NCBI RefSeq assembly: GCF_003473485.1
Contig: NC_053047.1
Coordinates: 4,479,001-4,543,000 of the forward strand
Length of the DNA: 64,000 bases
Reading direction: 5' to 3'
From: Medicago truncatula
Taxonomy: Eukaryota > Streptophyta > Magnoliopsida > Fabales > Fabaceae
Part shown: positions 45,508 to 57,477 of the stretch, in pieces
How positions within the stretch are numbered: the stretch's first letter is position 1
Layout: the number at the start of each line of letters is the position of its first letter
Program-made: the position numbers and the translations under genes
Notes under the pieces: model-generated
What the model was told of the DNA's origin: nothing
The model's database searches: none
What the model saw: only the letters and a program-made list of their open reading frames with translations

Positions 45508-47770
45508 GACTTTGTTTGCGAGTTGGATTTTGGAGGGGAGGGGAAGGGAAGGAAAGGCTCATGGCTCATGGAGTGGTAAATCCTTGTTTGCGAGTTTTAA
45601 AAAAACAAGGGAAAGGTTTTGGGGGGTTTTGAAGGGCTTTATTTGTCCAATTTTAAAGTTCCCCCAAATTGGGGGTTTTGGGGGGTTAAACATACAAATT
45701 GACAATTTTGCCCTCTTAATAATTCAAAATTCTAATTTTAGACATTACTAAAATTATTACAATCTTTTTTAAAAACAACTTATTCAAAACAACTTATTTA
45801 TACAAAACAGCTTATTACGACCTCATTTTCAAAAACGGCTTATTCAAAACAGCTTATTACGACCTCATTTTCAAAGACCACTTATTCAAAACAACTTATT
45901 TATAAAAAACAGCTTATTACGACCTCATTTTCAAAAACCGCTTATTCAAAACAACTTATTTATGCAAAACAGCTTATTACGACCTCATTTTCAAAAACAT
46001 CTTATTTATGCAAAACAGCTTAATACGACCTCTTTTTCAAAAACAGCTTACTCAAAACAGCTTATTTATGCAAAACAGCATTATACGATCTCTTTTTCAA
46101 AAACAGCTTATTACGACCTCATTTTCAAAAATCGCTTATTCAAAACAACTTATTTATACAAAACAGCTTAATATGACTTCATTTTAAAAAACAGCTTATT
46201 CAAAACACCTTATTTATGCAAAACAGCTTAATACGATCTCTTTTTCAAAAAAAAGCTTACTCAAAGCAGCTTATTTATACAAAACAGCTTAATACAATCT
46301 ATTTTTCAAAAACAACTTTTTCAAAACAGCTTATTTATCCAAAACAGCTTATTATCACCTCTTTTCAAAAAAACAGTTTATTTGTGCAAAACACCTTATT
46401 TCGACCTCTTTTCAAAAAATAGCTTATTCAAAACAACTTATTTTTACAAAACAGTTTGGATAAATAAGTTGTTTTGAATAAGTTTTTTTTAAAAAAGAGA
46501 TCGTATTATGCTATTTTGCATAAATAAGTTGTTTTGAATAAGCTGTTTTTGAAAAAGAGATCGTATTAAGTTGTTTGGTATAAATAAGCTGTTTTGAAAT
46601 AGCTGTTTTTATAAAAGAGATTGTATTAAGCTGTTTCGCATAATAAGTTGTTTTGAATAAGCTGTTTCTGAAAATGAGGTCATATTAAGCTGTTTTGTAT
46701 AAATAAGTTGTTTTGAATAAGTGATTTTTGAAAATGAGGTCATAATAAGCTGTTTTATATAAATAAGTTGTTTTGAATAAGCTGTTTTTGTAAAAGAGAT
46801 TGTATTAAGCTGCTTTGTATAATAAGTTGTTTTGAATAAGCTATTTTTGAAAATGAGGTCATATTATGTTGTTTTGTATAAATAAGTTGTTTTGAATAAG
46901 CGATTTTTGAAAATGAGGTCATAATAAGTTGTTTTGTATAAATAAGTTGTTTAAATGAGGTCGTAATAAGTTGTTTTGTATAAATAAGTTGTTTTGAATA
47001 AGCGGTTTTTGAAAATGAGGTCGTAATAAGCTGTTTTGTATAAATAAGCTATTTTGAATAAGCTATTTTTGAAAAAGAGATTGTATTAAGCTGTTTTGCA
47101 TAAATAAGCTGTTTTGAATAAGTTGTTTTTGAAAAAGAGATTGTAATAAGTTGTTTTGTATAAATAAGCTGTTTTGAACAAGTTGTTTTTTTGAAAAGAG
47201 GTCGTAATAAGCTGTTTTGTATACATAAATTGTTTTGGATAAGTTGTTTTTGAAAAGAGATTGTATTAAGCTGTTTTGAATAAGCTGTTTTTCTGAAAAG
47301 AGGCCATAATAAGTTGTTTTGTATAAATAAGCTATTTTGAATAAGTTGTTTTTTAAAAAAAGATCGTAATAATTTGTTTTTCATAAGATAAGCTATTTTT
47401 TAAAAAGAGGTCGTAATAAGTTGTTTTGTATAAGTAAGTTGTTTTTAAAAAGTGATTGTAATAAGTTTTTTTTTTTTTTTATAAATAAGTTGTTTTTTAA
47501 AAATAGATTTTAATAATTTGTTTTTCATGCGATAAGTTGCTTTGAATAAATTTGAAGTTAAATTACGAAGTATAACAATGTATTGATTTTAAGAGGAAAA
47601 ATGGTAAAATAGTAAAATTATACTATAAGCCCTCCATCTCCTTTTCTTTATTGACTTTTTAACTCCCAAACAAGAGGAAGGTTTTCCCTCCTTTCTCCCT
47701 TCCCTCCCTTTCCTTCCCTTCCTCTCCTTAGCCTTTCCTTTCCTTCCCCTCAAAACTCGCAAACAAAGCC
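45508..47770. mobile_element. PIF/Harbinger-like foldback element with tandem-repeat arms (2263 bp)
   Basis: The left end GACTTTGTTTGCGAGTT and the right end AACTCGCAAACAAAGCC are inverted, next to mirrored G-rich and C-rich runs (GGGGAAGGGAAGGAAAGG). TAA flanks both sides (45505-45507 and 47771-47773), the 3-bp duplication usual for PIF/Harbinger and Tourist elements, whose ends often contain CTTTGTTTG. The left arm (about 45770-46455) is a tandem array of a 60-bp unit with CTTATTCAAAACAACTTATT and CAGCTTATTACGACCTCATT. The right arm (about 46456-47530) is the same unit inverted. An empty site exists at 54122-54124. Short open frames come from the repeat and are not genes. Confidence 0.85.
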
Positions 47771-47773
47771 TAA

Positions 47774-49073
47774 AATGTATTTTGAGAGTTCGCTTCGTAA
47801 AATATTTTTTGTTTAATAGTGAGTTGAACAAAAATTAATTTATGTTTAGATATATTTATTAGCGCATCTTGCAACGTTTCTCTTTTGTTGTAATCTAATT
47901 ATGAGTGATAAGATAATTAACTCGATGAGAGTTAAGAGAAGAAAATATATGTTGCAATCTGATCTCATTATTAATGGAAAAAAATTTACTACAACTTATT
48001 TATATGGAAATTACTTGCTAGTCAAGCAAAACATACTCAACTTACCTAGCTGTATTTTGTAGTTCAGATATTGATGAAAAAGCTAAACTATGGAAATTAC
48101 AACAACTTAAAATTTACTACAACTTATTTATATGGAAATTACTTGTGAATTTACATAAAATTAAGACTAAAAATTAATTATTCTATTGCATCTAGATAGA
48201 AAATAGAGAGAGAAAAAAAATTAAAATTTTAGTTCTGTTATTGATCAAAAAGCTAAACTATAACTATATTAACTATAACATCTAGATAAGAGAAATAGGA
48301 TGCTCATATACATATTCTCACCAATATTCTTCACTAGTAGAATATGTAAAGAGAACAAAAATATCATATTAGTTTCAGTCATGTTCCAGTCACACCAACA
48401 TGGACACTAGACATGACACGACTCGACACTGACAATGAAATTTTGATGCCTGCAATAATTTGAGAAAATAGAATAAATGTATTTAAATGTGTTGGAGTCG
48501 TTTAGGTGTCAAATATCAACATGTTTCGGACACTAAACACTCATCGAAGTGTCAATGTTGCACCCTTTAAAACCTTACACCTAAGTAAGCTTACCATTTC
48601 TATTTTTTTATATTAAAACTGATTCCAATGTTAAAGTAAAACATTAACTTATGGCTTGTATTTAATTTAGTTATTCCTAACAAAACTATAAATCTTGTTT
48701 AACATAGAAGGATATTAATTTAAACCTGAACACACAGCAAAGTGATTGTTTGCTTTAATTTATCCTTCATATGATAATGGAATTCAAGATACTGTGGAAA
48801 AAGCCTCACTACCCCAACTTCAAAATTTCAAAGCTGTAAAATTCAACGAATAAAAATTTAAATACATATGCCATAGAATTATCCAATTCAATCCATTAGT
48901 TTAAGAATTCTTGCACAAGATATGTTCAATTCCATCATCATGAACTCTTAATTTATTAGCATCAATATATTTGTTATACAATACAATAGCATCATCCCTT
49001 AAATTCAGTAGGAGAATATCAATGGATCAATATAATACTACATTGCATAAAAAATTCACTTATAGGTTTGATT
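47774..49073. other. Intergenic region downstream of UGT-8
   Basis: No gene. 47800-47960 matches 54400-54535 (ATCTAATTATGAGTGATAAG), continuing the UGT-7/UGT-8 upstream duplication past the foldback insertion. From 48180 the sequence becomes the downstream flank shared with UGT-1 and UGT-5, with ATGATAATGGAATTCAAGAT near 48770. Confidence 0.6.
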
Positions 49074-50636
49074 TTATTTAAGCAAAACCTCCTTAATCAC
49101 TTTTTCCAAGTTTATGTATGAACAACCTCCAGGTCTCGTGTCCTCCTCCGCCTTCTTCTTCAACTCGATTGCCTTTTGCCTCATCTTCTTTCCATTCTCT
49201 CCCACCATCAATTCATTGACCAACTTCTCCACCTCCTCTCTCTTCACATTGGTGTCAACTTCCATCCCAATCTCCCATTCATTGCAAATAATTCTACAGT
49301 TTGTTGGCTGATCAGCAATGAATGGCCAACACAACATTGGCACTCCAGCACATATGCTTTCAGTGGTTGAGTTCCATCCACAGTGAGTCAAGAATCCACC
49401 AATTGAAGGGTGGTTCAATACTTGCTCTTGCGGGCACCAACCCGCGATTAGGCCTCTATCTGAAATTTCATTCTTAAACTCAGATGACAAAACCAAGGAA
49501 CCACCAATGACAAGATCAGGTCTAATGATCCATAAAAAATGTTGCTTGCTATTGGCCAAACCCCAAGCAAACTCTAATAGTTTTTCTGTAGTCATAACTG
49601 TTGTGCTCCCAAAATTCACATAAACAACGGACCTCGGTTCCTTTGATTCAAGCCAATCAAGACACTTGGTATCCTCTTTCCAAAGATTTGTACTTAAAGA
49701 TGCTAAGTGGTTTTGTGGACTTTGATTTAAAAATGATGATAAAGGGCCAATGGCATAAATAGAAGGGAACTTAGTGGAGAGAACATTTATTACATCCTTC
49801 TCAAGTTCATCAGAAGTATTAAAAATAAAAGCAGAGTCTTTGTGAGCCGTTCCTGCGCCTTCAATGATAAATTCTATGATCGAATCATTTGGATCAGTAA
49901 TCCTTATAAAGTCAGGCAAATCCTTTAGTCGAAAGTTCTCCAATCCTGGAATACAGTCCACTTTAGTGTCCAAATATCCGTTTGTCAGATAACTCTTATC
50001 TGCATATATCAAATTTATAAAAGTTGTTAGCTTGAAATTGAATCTTCATACTCCAAATATATGTCATATGAACACGCTAACTATTCTACATATATGAAGA
50101 AAGAAAGAAGATTAATTGTTACCCTTTAGTGGTATGAGACCTTTATCCAACAATGTACTAAAATGAATACAAGTCAAAAACATACATGCACTGGCTGGAT
50201 TAAAGAAAACAAGTGGGAGTGAAAGTTCTTCAGCAGCTTGTATAGTAAAGGACATGGTAATATCAGAAACTATACAAGTGACTGGAGGGATAAGACCAGA
50301 TGTTGCAGAGTCATTAAGTCTAGCAAGAAGTTCGCGGAAAGGTTGTAGGAAGTTCTTTCTGATTGATTTACAAAGAGCGTAAATGTCTTGACTAACATCA
50401 CCATCACCATCCGTTGGAGTTAAACCATCTGGAATAGTCTCAAAGCTAAAATCAGTTAAATCATCAAAGGCATTTGGAGCTCTTGACTTAAGCAACCGTT
50501 TGTGATTGTATTCAGTGTTTACAAAGGTTATGTGAAATCCTCGAAGGTGAAGAAGTTTAGCTAGTTTCAACAATGGATTGATATGGCCTTGAACTGGAGA
50601 TGGGATTAACACAGCATGAGGTTTTGAATCACTCAT
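49074..50636 (-). CDS. UGT-8: UGT85-family UDP-glycosyltransferase, intact, 479 aa
   Basis: Predicted cytosolic UDP-glucose-dependent glycosyltransferase. Exon 1 is 50636-50123 and exon 2 49999-49074, with a 123-bp phase-1 intron. Start [12 protein letters not shown], at the conserved family position, preferred over an in-frame upstream Met. Catalytic His18 (PVQGHIN) and Asp125 (CIVSD) are present. PSPG box about 359-402, WCPQEQ to PFIADQ, ending in Gln. Ile replaces the usual second Phe in WPFF. The C-terminus is KEVLLK*, a few residues shorter than UGT-1 but like UGT-9. It lies between two large inverted-repeat transposon loci (45.5-47.8 and 51.3-53.5 kb). Closest to UGT-1 and UGT-5. Acceptor unknown. 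Confidence 0.9.
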
Positions 50637-51295
50637 TTCTGAGTTTGTGTTTGAATTTTGAGCAAAGGGAAGCCAATGGTTTAATAGAGATAAAGTGACC
50701 ACTTTTTGTTATAAAAGGAAATCAATTTTTCATTAAAAAGTTTATAGCACAAACTTAAGTATGTATTTGTTTGCGGTGACGAGAATTGATTTGAATGAAT
50801 TTGTTTAACAAAATTAGTGTTTGGTTAAAGTGCGTTGAATGTGATATATATTTATATAAATTTACGTAAAATTGATTTGAAAAATAAATTGAAGACTTAA
50901 ATTCGATTATAAAAATAAAATTTTGATACCTTAGCTTTAAATAACGAGCGGCTTAAAGGCAAAATCAATTCCATTTAAGAACACACAACCATAGGGTCTG
51001 ACTAGGCTTATCTAAGTTAAATACTGTTAGTTAGATGTCGTTCGAGATTTATTTTGGAATTGATAGAATAAAAAAGTTGAGAAACACTTTATATTGTGAT
51101 CCTAAGATTACTAATATAACCAAATTCCATCTAATCACAATTTTTTTTTACAAGCAATAATCATAACTAACTTATAAATATCTTTAAAAATATTATATTA
51201 ATTTATCAAACAATATCATTATTTGCTAGGGTGGAAATAAATGTGGTCAAATTAATGTACCTAGCCAGTGTTAAAAGCAATACACCTACATTTCA
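50637..51295. other. Upstream flank of UGT-8
   Basis: No gene. 50690-51200 resembles the upstream flanks of UGT-1 and UGT-5. From 51240 it switches to sequence shared with the UGT-7 upstream flank (CTAGCCAGTGTTAAAAGCAA). Confidence 0.6.
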
Positions 51296-51480
51296 GGTTT
51301 TTTCTAGATTACCCTCTCTTATTTAGAGGATATTTTACCCTCTCATGATATCAACCAATTAAAATGTAATATATATTGGCAACATTAAATGTCATAAATG
51401 AGTCAATTTTTTTTTCTAAAAAAAGAATCAATTATAATCATAAGGTAACTTTTAATACTTTTAATTTTTATTTAATTATA

Positions 51481-51897
51481 GACATGATTACATTAGAGAT
51501 CCTTTATCTTATTTATTTGTTACACTTGGGTCCTTTATCTTTATTTATTTTCACTCAGGTCTTTTATCTCTTATAAAAGCACATATACACCATTTTTCTC
51601 ATTTTTTTTATTAAAAAAAATACATAATTTTATTTTTTAAAATATCTTTTTATTAAAAATGAAACAAATCCAGAAATATGATGAAGATGTTCATCATCTT
51701 CATCTTCTTCCATTGAATATTCATCATCTTCATTGAATCAAAAAAATTTCTACACAAATATATCTCCAAATATCATGAATTAATGTTATATTCACCTCAA
51801 ATCTTCCTTTAAACACAAAAATCAAACCCCTATAGAGAAAGAGATTTAGTTTCATCACCAAAAAAGAAAAATTAGTTATATAAATTGTCACGCTGTA

Positions 51898-51931
<34 letters not shown>

Positions 51932-52443
51932 TTCTAACTCAATATTCAAGCCCGATATAAAAATAATCCCAAAATTGATAGCAACTTTACACATCAATTT
52001 TGTTGTTTTCAGAGCAATCTTAACTTTCGTAAAGCCTAACCCTTCCGTCAGTGACTAAGCCTCCACCATCCGCCTTGCAACATTTGTGAAATTAAGGTTT
52101 TGATTTTTGTGTTTAAAATAAGATATGAGGTGAATATAACATTAATTCACGATATTTGGAGATATATTTTAGTAGATTTTTTTTTATTTAAAGAAGATGA
52201 TGAAGATTCAAAGGAAGAACATGAAGATGATGAACATCTTCATCATAGTTTTGGATTTTTTTTTTCAGTTTTAATAAAAATATATTTTTAAAAATAAAAT
52301 TATGTATTTTTTAATAAAAAAATGCGAAAAAAGATGTATATGTGCTTTTAAGAGAGATAAAGGACCTAAACGGGAAAAAATAAAGACAAAGGACCAAAGT
52401 GTTACAAATAAATAAGATAAATGACCCATAATGTAATATTGCC
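51481..52443. mobile_element. Mutator-like inverted-repeat element (963 bp) inside the outer element
   Basis: Flanked by the 9-bp direct repeat TTAATTATA (51472-51480 and 52444-52452). Ends GACATGATTACATTA and, on the other strand, GGCAATATTACATTA. The inverted arms run almost to the centre near 51965 (for example ATCCTTTATCTTATTTATTT and its inverse), so the transcript would fold into a long hairpin. An (ATT)n run lies at 51898-51930. No transposase. Confidence 0.8.
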
Positions 52444-52456
52444 TTAATTATATTTA

Positions 52457-53274
52457 GGTGTTCAATCTTAATTAATTTACACTACAAGATTGGCTTAGAA
52501 CAATAAAAATTTCACATCAAATTTCTTTAATCTGAATGTTCTTAAATTTATCAATTATATTTATAAAATTTATTCCTCCCATTTTGATTGTTCAATTTTG
52601 TCGTTCCCAACTGCCACATTTTTCAATTTTCGTGAGAATCGTCATGATTTCAAATATCGTGAGAATTGCCGTTATTTCCAGTACAACGTCAGGTATGATG
52701 ACTTGATTTTTCTTGGTTGTGAGGTAGTTAATTAAAACAATCGAGTAAATCATCCGTTGTACTTTGAGGGCTGCTAGCAGGTGTTGCCGCTGTGATGTTG
52801 TGGGAGTTTGCTAGCATTTTTTTGGTTGTTGCTGAAATGATTATGTGATGAGGCTTTTGTTCTTTTATTTGGACTTAAAGGCTTTTGCTGATAGTGAGAC
52901 AGGTCTATGCGTGTTAACAGATTTTATTAGGTTGACTGCTTAAATAAAAAAAAAAAGTCACGATACCTGACGCGGTTCTAAAAACAACGACAATTCTCAC
53001 GATAATTGGAAATTGCGGCAATTTGAAACGACAAAATTGAACAATCAAAATGGGAAGAAGAATGAAAAAGAAACAAAAATTGATCAATATGGAAGAATAA
53101 AGAAGAAGAAATTTGAAAGAAGGAGATGTTTTTGTTCTCACGTTCGAGGTTCTGGAATGGAAGAAATTTTATGAATGTAAATGATGAATTTAAGGACATC
53201 CAGAAGAAAGAAATTTGATGTAAAATTTTATTTGTTATAAGTCTTGTAGTGTAAATTAATTAAGATTGAACACC
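52457..53274. mobile_element. Harbinger-like inverted-repeat element (818 bp), innermost of the nest
   Basis: The left end GGTGTTCAATCTTAATTAAT and right end ATTAATTAAGATTGAACACC are perfect inverted copies, flanked by TTA on both sides (52454-52456 and 53275-53277). Inner arms also pair (AACAATCAAAATGGGA and its inverse). It sits 5 bases beyond the Mutator-like element's right target duplication. No transposase. Confidence 0.8.
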
Positions 53275-53527
53275 TTAATATAAAAAAAAATTAAATCATT
53301 TGTTGTTTAAAAAAAATATTAAAAGTATTAAAAGTTACCTTATGATTAAGATTAACTCTCCTTCAAAAAAAAAATTAAGATTAACTCTTTTATTTTTAAA
53401 AAAAATCTATTTATTTATTTGACATTTAATGTTACCTATGTATATTACATTTGGATTGATTGATATCATGAGAGGATAAATTACCCTCTAAATAAGAGAG
53501 GGTAACGTAGACTTCACCTACATTTCA

Positions 53528-55668
53528 ACTCTAGTCATAATGCCAACAAAACATGTCATATCACAGCATTTAAATTAGTCTGAAGCAGATGAAAAATTTG
53601 GTGATGAATAATGGCAATCATTAGGCTATGTTACAACTGGTCATATAACAATATAAGATGTTGGAGGACTTGATCTAAAGTAATCTAAGTCAAATAATTG
53701 CATGGTTTTGTAACCAATATGTGACCAATAAAAGATAGTTAAACTTTCTCATTATTGTAAGGGAAATCTATTACAGACTCTAATTTGAACTACACAATAT
53801 TCCGCTCCTCGCATAAAAAGTGTTCTATTTGGATTATGTTCTATTTTTAAAAAATAAAGGGAAATGTTAACGAGTCTTTTTTGGGGAATTCTTTAACGAC
53901 TATAAGTAATAAGTATTTATAAAAAAATTTGTAATTAATGCATTGGAAATTAAAACGTTTGATTTTTTTTTAAAAGTAATTGCTTATTTTAGAATGTTTA
54001 AGGAGTATTCCGAAGGCGCTCGTTAACACAAAACCCATAAATAAATTAATTGTGTTGATTTCAATAGTAAAATTAATATCGTTTACTAAAATATTCATAT
54101 TAATTAATATGATTTTACTACTAAAATACGCTTAGTTTGTGTTTTTTCTTAGTTTGTGTTTAAATGTTGAGATAAAGTCAAAGTTTCTAGATTTATGGAT
54201 AAGAAAATAGAGGAAAAAGGCAAGGGAGACTAACTTAAAGTCCCAACTTAGTATGACCCTTTTGATAATGATACGTAAGATAAAAATAACAATTTCTTAA
54301 TCAAAAGTTGGTAGCACAAACATAAGCGTGCCTTTGGTTTCATGTAGTGAGAATTGATTTGAGAATTCGATCACTTCATAAAATTATTTTTGTTTTAAAG
54401 TAAGTTGAACATAAAATAATTTATGTTTATATTTTTTTTTTAGCGCATTTTGTAATTTTTCTAGTTTGTTCAGTAATCTAATTATGAGTGATAAGATAAT
54501 TAACTCATGAGAGTTAATAGAAGAAAGTATATCACCACAACATAATGGATATCTATCCTTCAAATAAAAAATATAATTAACATTTAGTAACATTTGAAAA
54601 TTATTACTAAATCAAGAAAAATGTTACCGATTAAAATCAATAACCTTTGTACAATTGTTAGGTATAGTCTGTATTACTAAATACATTAATAATGGCATAA
54701 TACACTTTATATAGTGATCAAGGTTGCTAATTTCCTCAACAAAAAAAATAAAGGGTCACTAATATTAGCAACCGACAACTAATCATAACTAACTTATAGC
54801 TATCTTAATCTTTCAAAAAAACTTATAACTATCCTAAAAAATATGAAACTAATTCTAACAAATATCAAACTATCTAAGAAATTATCAAACAATATCTTCA
54901 TATGATTGTTGACTGACCAAAACAAAAAAGATTCAATTTCCTATTTGAACTAGAAGACAATCGTATAAGATGTTTCTCATGACAAACAAAAAGATTCTAT
55001 AATTGTACAGAAAAGATCCAAAACAAGTATGACTATTTTTTTCTTTTATCAGAGTCTATTGGCTATTATTGGCCATGCCTTAATCAGTCCAAATTTTCAC
55101 ATCATGAAAATATTAAATATTTGAATTTGCACAAGACAATATCTCTCCCTTGTCTTTTAACGAGGGTTGTAAAACTGTTTTATACATGCATCCAATCAAG
55201 CCATGTCATAATGGCAATTGTTTAGGTTACTTCCTCAAATATCTCAAAATATAATAAACATGGGGTGATCTGATAAGATTCAACGCGTAAAAAAGCTTTA
55301 CACCGTCAGTTTTCAGCAATTAATCTCTGCAAAGTATTTCTGCCTACAAGATTTGATAGGATTCTACATATGATTTTTATTTTGTTTTGAAAAAATGGAT
55401 CGGATCCTTCACATGAACATGATAATGAAATTCAAGATACCGTGAAAGAATTCTTATTCCCTCTACTTTACATATTAAAATGGTAGGATTCATATTATAA
55501 AGTTAATATACATGCCATATAATTATCCAATATGCATATATTCAAAACATTCAGTTTAGGAACTCTTGCTGAAGATGAGTTCACTTACATCATCACTTAA
55601 ATTCAATAGGGGAAGATCAATCAATTATTGTTGAACTGCTTTGCATAAAAAATTACTTAAATTTGATT
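53528..55668. other. Intergenic region between UGT-8 upstream flank and UGT-9
   Basis: No gene. 53528-54130 aligns with the UGT-7 upstream flank. 54400-54535 aligns with 47800-47960. 54770-55200 is an eroded copy of block A. 55385-55660 is the downstream flank shared with UGT-3. Confidence 0.6.
54122..54124. other. Empty (pre-insertion) site for the foldback element
   Basis: TTTACTACTAAAATACGC here equals TTTACTACTAA plus TAAAATGTAT flanking the element at 45508-47770, with a single TAA instead of two. It therefore shows the target before insertion. Confidence 0.75.
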
Positions 55669-57418
55669 TTATTTAAGCAACACCTCCTTGATCAATTTGT
55701 CCAAGTTCATATATGAACAACCTCCAGGTCTCGTGTTCTCCTCTGCCTTCTTCTTCAACTCGATTGCCTTTTTCCTCATCTTCTTTCCTTTCTCTCCCAC
55801 CATCAATTCATTGATAAGTTTCTCCACCTCCTCTCTCTTTACATTCGTATCAATTTCCATCCCAATCTCCCATTCATTGTAAATAAGTCTACAGTTTGTT
55901 GGCTGATCACTAAAGAATGGCCAACACAACATTGGAATTCCAGCACATATACTTTCAGTGGTTGAGTTCCATCCACAATGAGTCAAGAATCCACCAATTG
56001 AAGGGTGGTTTAATACTTGCTCTTGAGGACACCAGCTCGCGATTACGCCTCTATCTGAAATTTCATTCACAAACTCCGATGACAAAACAATTGTGCCACC
56101 AATGACAAGATCAGGCCTAATGATCCACAAAAAAGGTTTATTGCAATTGGCCAAACCCCAAGCAAACTCTAACATTTTCTCTTCATTCATAACTGTAAGG
56201 CTGCCGAAATTCACATAAACAACGGAACCCGATTCCTTCGATTCAAGCCATTTAAGACACTCAGTATCTTCTTTCCATATGTTGGAACCAAAAGAATCCA
56301 ATTGATGGATTTGTGGAGTTTGGTTTAATAATGAAGGTAAAGGGCCAATGGGGTAAAGAGAAGGAAACATAGAGGAGAGAGCATTTATTACATCACTCTC
56401 AAGTTCATTGAAAGTATTCAAAATAATAGTAGAGTTTTTATGATCTTTATCAGCCACATCAATTACAAAGTTTAACATAATATCATTTGGATCTGTTGTC
56501 CTGATATAGTCAGCAATGTCCTTCAACCGAAAGTTTTTCAAACCTGGAATCCAATCTACTTTAGTTTCCAAATATCCATTTGTTAGATAACTCTCATCTG
56601 CATATCAAAAGTAGCAAAGTTAATAGCTTGAAGGAGGGCCGTATCTGAGGCAGGGCGAGGAGGACGACCGTCCCAAGGTCCCAAAAAATAAGTTTAAAAT
56701 TTGGGTCAAAAATATAAAACTAGGGGTTCATTGGGTAAAAAACATATTAGGATATGCTAAAATCATATACATTTTAACTTAAAAAGGACATATCAGGAAT
56801 TGATGTACATTTCCTAACATAATAAAAACTATCATCTTCAAGAAAATTATTTTTACACTTTAGGAATTCAATTTTTTTTTTGTACTTATTAGTTAGGGCC
56901 CAAACTGTAGGTTCATCCGTAGGCCACCTGAATCTCAGAAACGGCCATTTGAAAGTCATACATACATACACACGTGTATATTTTGTTTTCGACAGAAACA
57001 TGCATGTATAAGGTATTATAAATTGAATAAAAGTCATTTATTGAAGTATAAATTTTAGTTTTGAAGTTTTATCGATCAAATTTGTGGAGGTCATCTATTC
57101 AATAAGATTTTTTAATTTGAGTGTTGCTTTATTGAAATTTAGTGTCGACATTGAGCTATATATTAACTGAAACTATATCGAGAGTTACTCTTGGAGTAAG
57201 TTGATTATCTCGCACACGAAGATATATATAAATTTAATTCATATATATAGTTAATGTAAAGATTTTTTACACTGTCAATAAATCATGATATATTGTAAGA
57301 TAATAGAAAATATGAACTTTAATCTTAACTACTTCTAAAGTAAATCATATGATTGGTTGTGATTTGCTGACACCGTAAAACTTTTTACACTAATAGTATA
57401 TCAAAGTAAATATTAATC

Positions 57419-57477
<59 letters not shown>

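Larger units (their letters stand above)
51296..53514. mobile_element. Outer inverted-repeat element containing two further insertions
   Basis: The left arm (about 51296-51480, with ATTACCCTCTCTTATTTAGA) and right arm (about 53275-53514, with TCTAAATAAGAGAGGGTAAC) are inverted copies over some 150 bp. The direct repeat CACCTACATTTCA lies at 51283-51295 and 53515-53527. The UGT-7 upstream flank near 45105 has the site without the element (CACCTACC then CAACTCTAATC). A 9-13 bp duplication would fit a Mutator-like element. Two younger elements sit inside it. Confidence 0.72.

Noticed and set aside
45962-47384. Open frames with repeated QNSLLRPLFQK-like peptides
   Set aside because: They are products of the 60-bp tandem repeat in the foldback element, open on both strands, with no sign of selection as protein.
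51376-53199. Open frames within the nested inverted repeats (e.g. 52100-52291 and 52914-53199)
   Set aside because: AT-rich low-complexity peptides inside transposon hairpins, with mirrored frames in the opposite arm; no transposase motifs.
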